Shown here one piece after another: positions 6,245 to 6,715 of a stretch of 6,715 nt of DNA. The translations under genes and the position numbers were made by a program. A model generated the notes under the pieces. That model ran no database searches, had not been told where the DNA came from, and worked only from the letters and a program-made list of their open reading frames with translations. The stretch is from Maribacter sp. (lineage in GTDB: Bacteria; Bacteroidota; Bacteroidia; Flavobacteriales; Flavobacteriaceae): NCBI GenBank assembly GCA_013001935.1, contig JABDKZ010000068.1, positions 1 through 6,715 of the forward strand. The letters run 5' to 3'. Numbering within the stretch: position 1 is the first letter of the stretch; each line of letters starts with the position of its first letter.

Positions 6245-6715
6245 AAATTTACAGATGGCAACACTAGGTGGCGGCTGTTTTTGGTGTATTGAAGCTGTTT
6301 TCAATGAAATCAAAGGTGTTGAAAAGATTGTTTCAGGATATACTGGGGGTACGGCTCCAGGTAAACCAACGTATAGGGAGGTTTGCTCGGGTCTTACAGG
6401 TCATGCTGAAGTAGTACAAATAACTTTTGATCAGAACGTAATCTCCTATGAAGATTTGTTGGTCGTTTTTATGACCAGTCATGATCCGACAACTTTGAAT
6501 CGTCAAGGCGGGGATACGGGAACCCAATATCGTTCTGTGATCTATTACCATGACAACGCCCAAAAAGAGGTTGCAATGATAGTTGCAAAAGAAGTAGCCT
6601 CCTATTATGAAAACCCAATAGTGACTGAAATAAGTCCACTAGGCACTTTTTATGAAGCAGAGGACTATCATCAAGATTATTATAGGAACAATACCACACA
6701 AGGTTATTGTAGTGC
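6234..6715 (+). CDS. msrA: Peptide-methionine (S)-S-oxide reductase MsrA (3' end beyond window)
   Basis: The first 160 codons are present and the frame is still open at the window edge. MsrA reduces the S epimer of methionine sulfoxide, complementing MsrB. Visible motifs: ATLGGGCFWCIEAVF with nucleophile Cys15, VSGYTGGTAPGKPTY (33-47), EVCSGLTGHAEVVQI (49-63), the conserved HDPT (83-86), GTQYRSVIYY (96-105) and EDYHQDYY (143-150). It is of the CFWC type (second Cys18), with a further Cys159 in QGYC, a plausible resolving residue equivalent to the GYC cysteine of other MsrAs. No signal peptide is seen. It overlaps msrB by 11 bases, so the two enzymes are probably made from one transcript. The ATG at 6255 is an alternative start, but the GAAAGGG site favours 6234. 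Confidence 0.95.
   Translation, partial: MGNKNLQMATLGGGCFWCIEAVFNEIKGVEKIVSGYTGGTAPGKPTYREVCSGLTGHAEVVQITFDQNVISYEDLLVVFMTSHDPTTLNRQGGDTGTQYRSVIYYHDNAQKEVAMIVAKEVASYYENPIVTEISPLGTFYEAEDYHQDYYRNNTTQGYCS

Overview
The window looks like a chromosomal piece of a member of the Bacteroidota, most likely Flavobacteriaceae. This rests on the gene order, on Bacteroidota-style protein features (a CHC-containing penicillin-binding protein 2, an enlarged RodA, an MsrB of the SGTGWPSF type), on AT-rich DNA, and on a TATCTTTG box matching the Bacteroidota -7 promoter consensus TAnnTTTG. This placement was read by eye; no database search was run.

Left part (1 to 4790, + strand): the rod-shape (elongasome) cluster mreB (only the last 41 codons), mreC, mreD, mrdA (PBP2) and rodA. 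mreC/mreD and mrdA/rodA overlap by 8 and 11 bases, which suggests translational coupling. Spacers of about 91 and 116 bases separate mreB from mreC and mreD from mrdA. MreB filaments, linked through MreC and MreD, guide RodA (glycan polymerase) and PBP2 (transpeptidase) in side-wall peptidoglycan synthesis. All catalytic motifs are intact in PBP2 (SPFK, SCN, KTGT) and in RodA (the Asp of the HTDYIF motif).

Middle (4787 to 5599, - strand): a membrane-anchored or secreted DNA/RNA non-specific endonuclease with a DRGH motif. It converges on rodA with a 4-base overlap of the stop codons, so there is no intergenic terminator. It starts with GTG directly after an in-frame TAG.

Right part (5600 to 6715): a 162-base divergent control region, then msrB and the start of msrA (cut by the window edge), overlapping by 11 bases. 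These two enzymes repair methionine R- and S-sulfoxides.

Nothing here amounts to a clearly new biological system. The points most worth a second look are a Cys/His cluster around the PBP2 active site, extra membrane segments in RodA, the cysteine layout of the Msr pair, and the tail-to-tail overlap of rodA with the nuclease gene.
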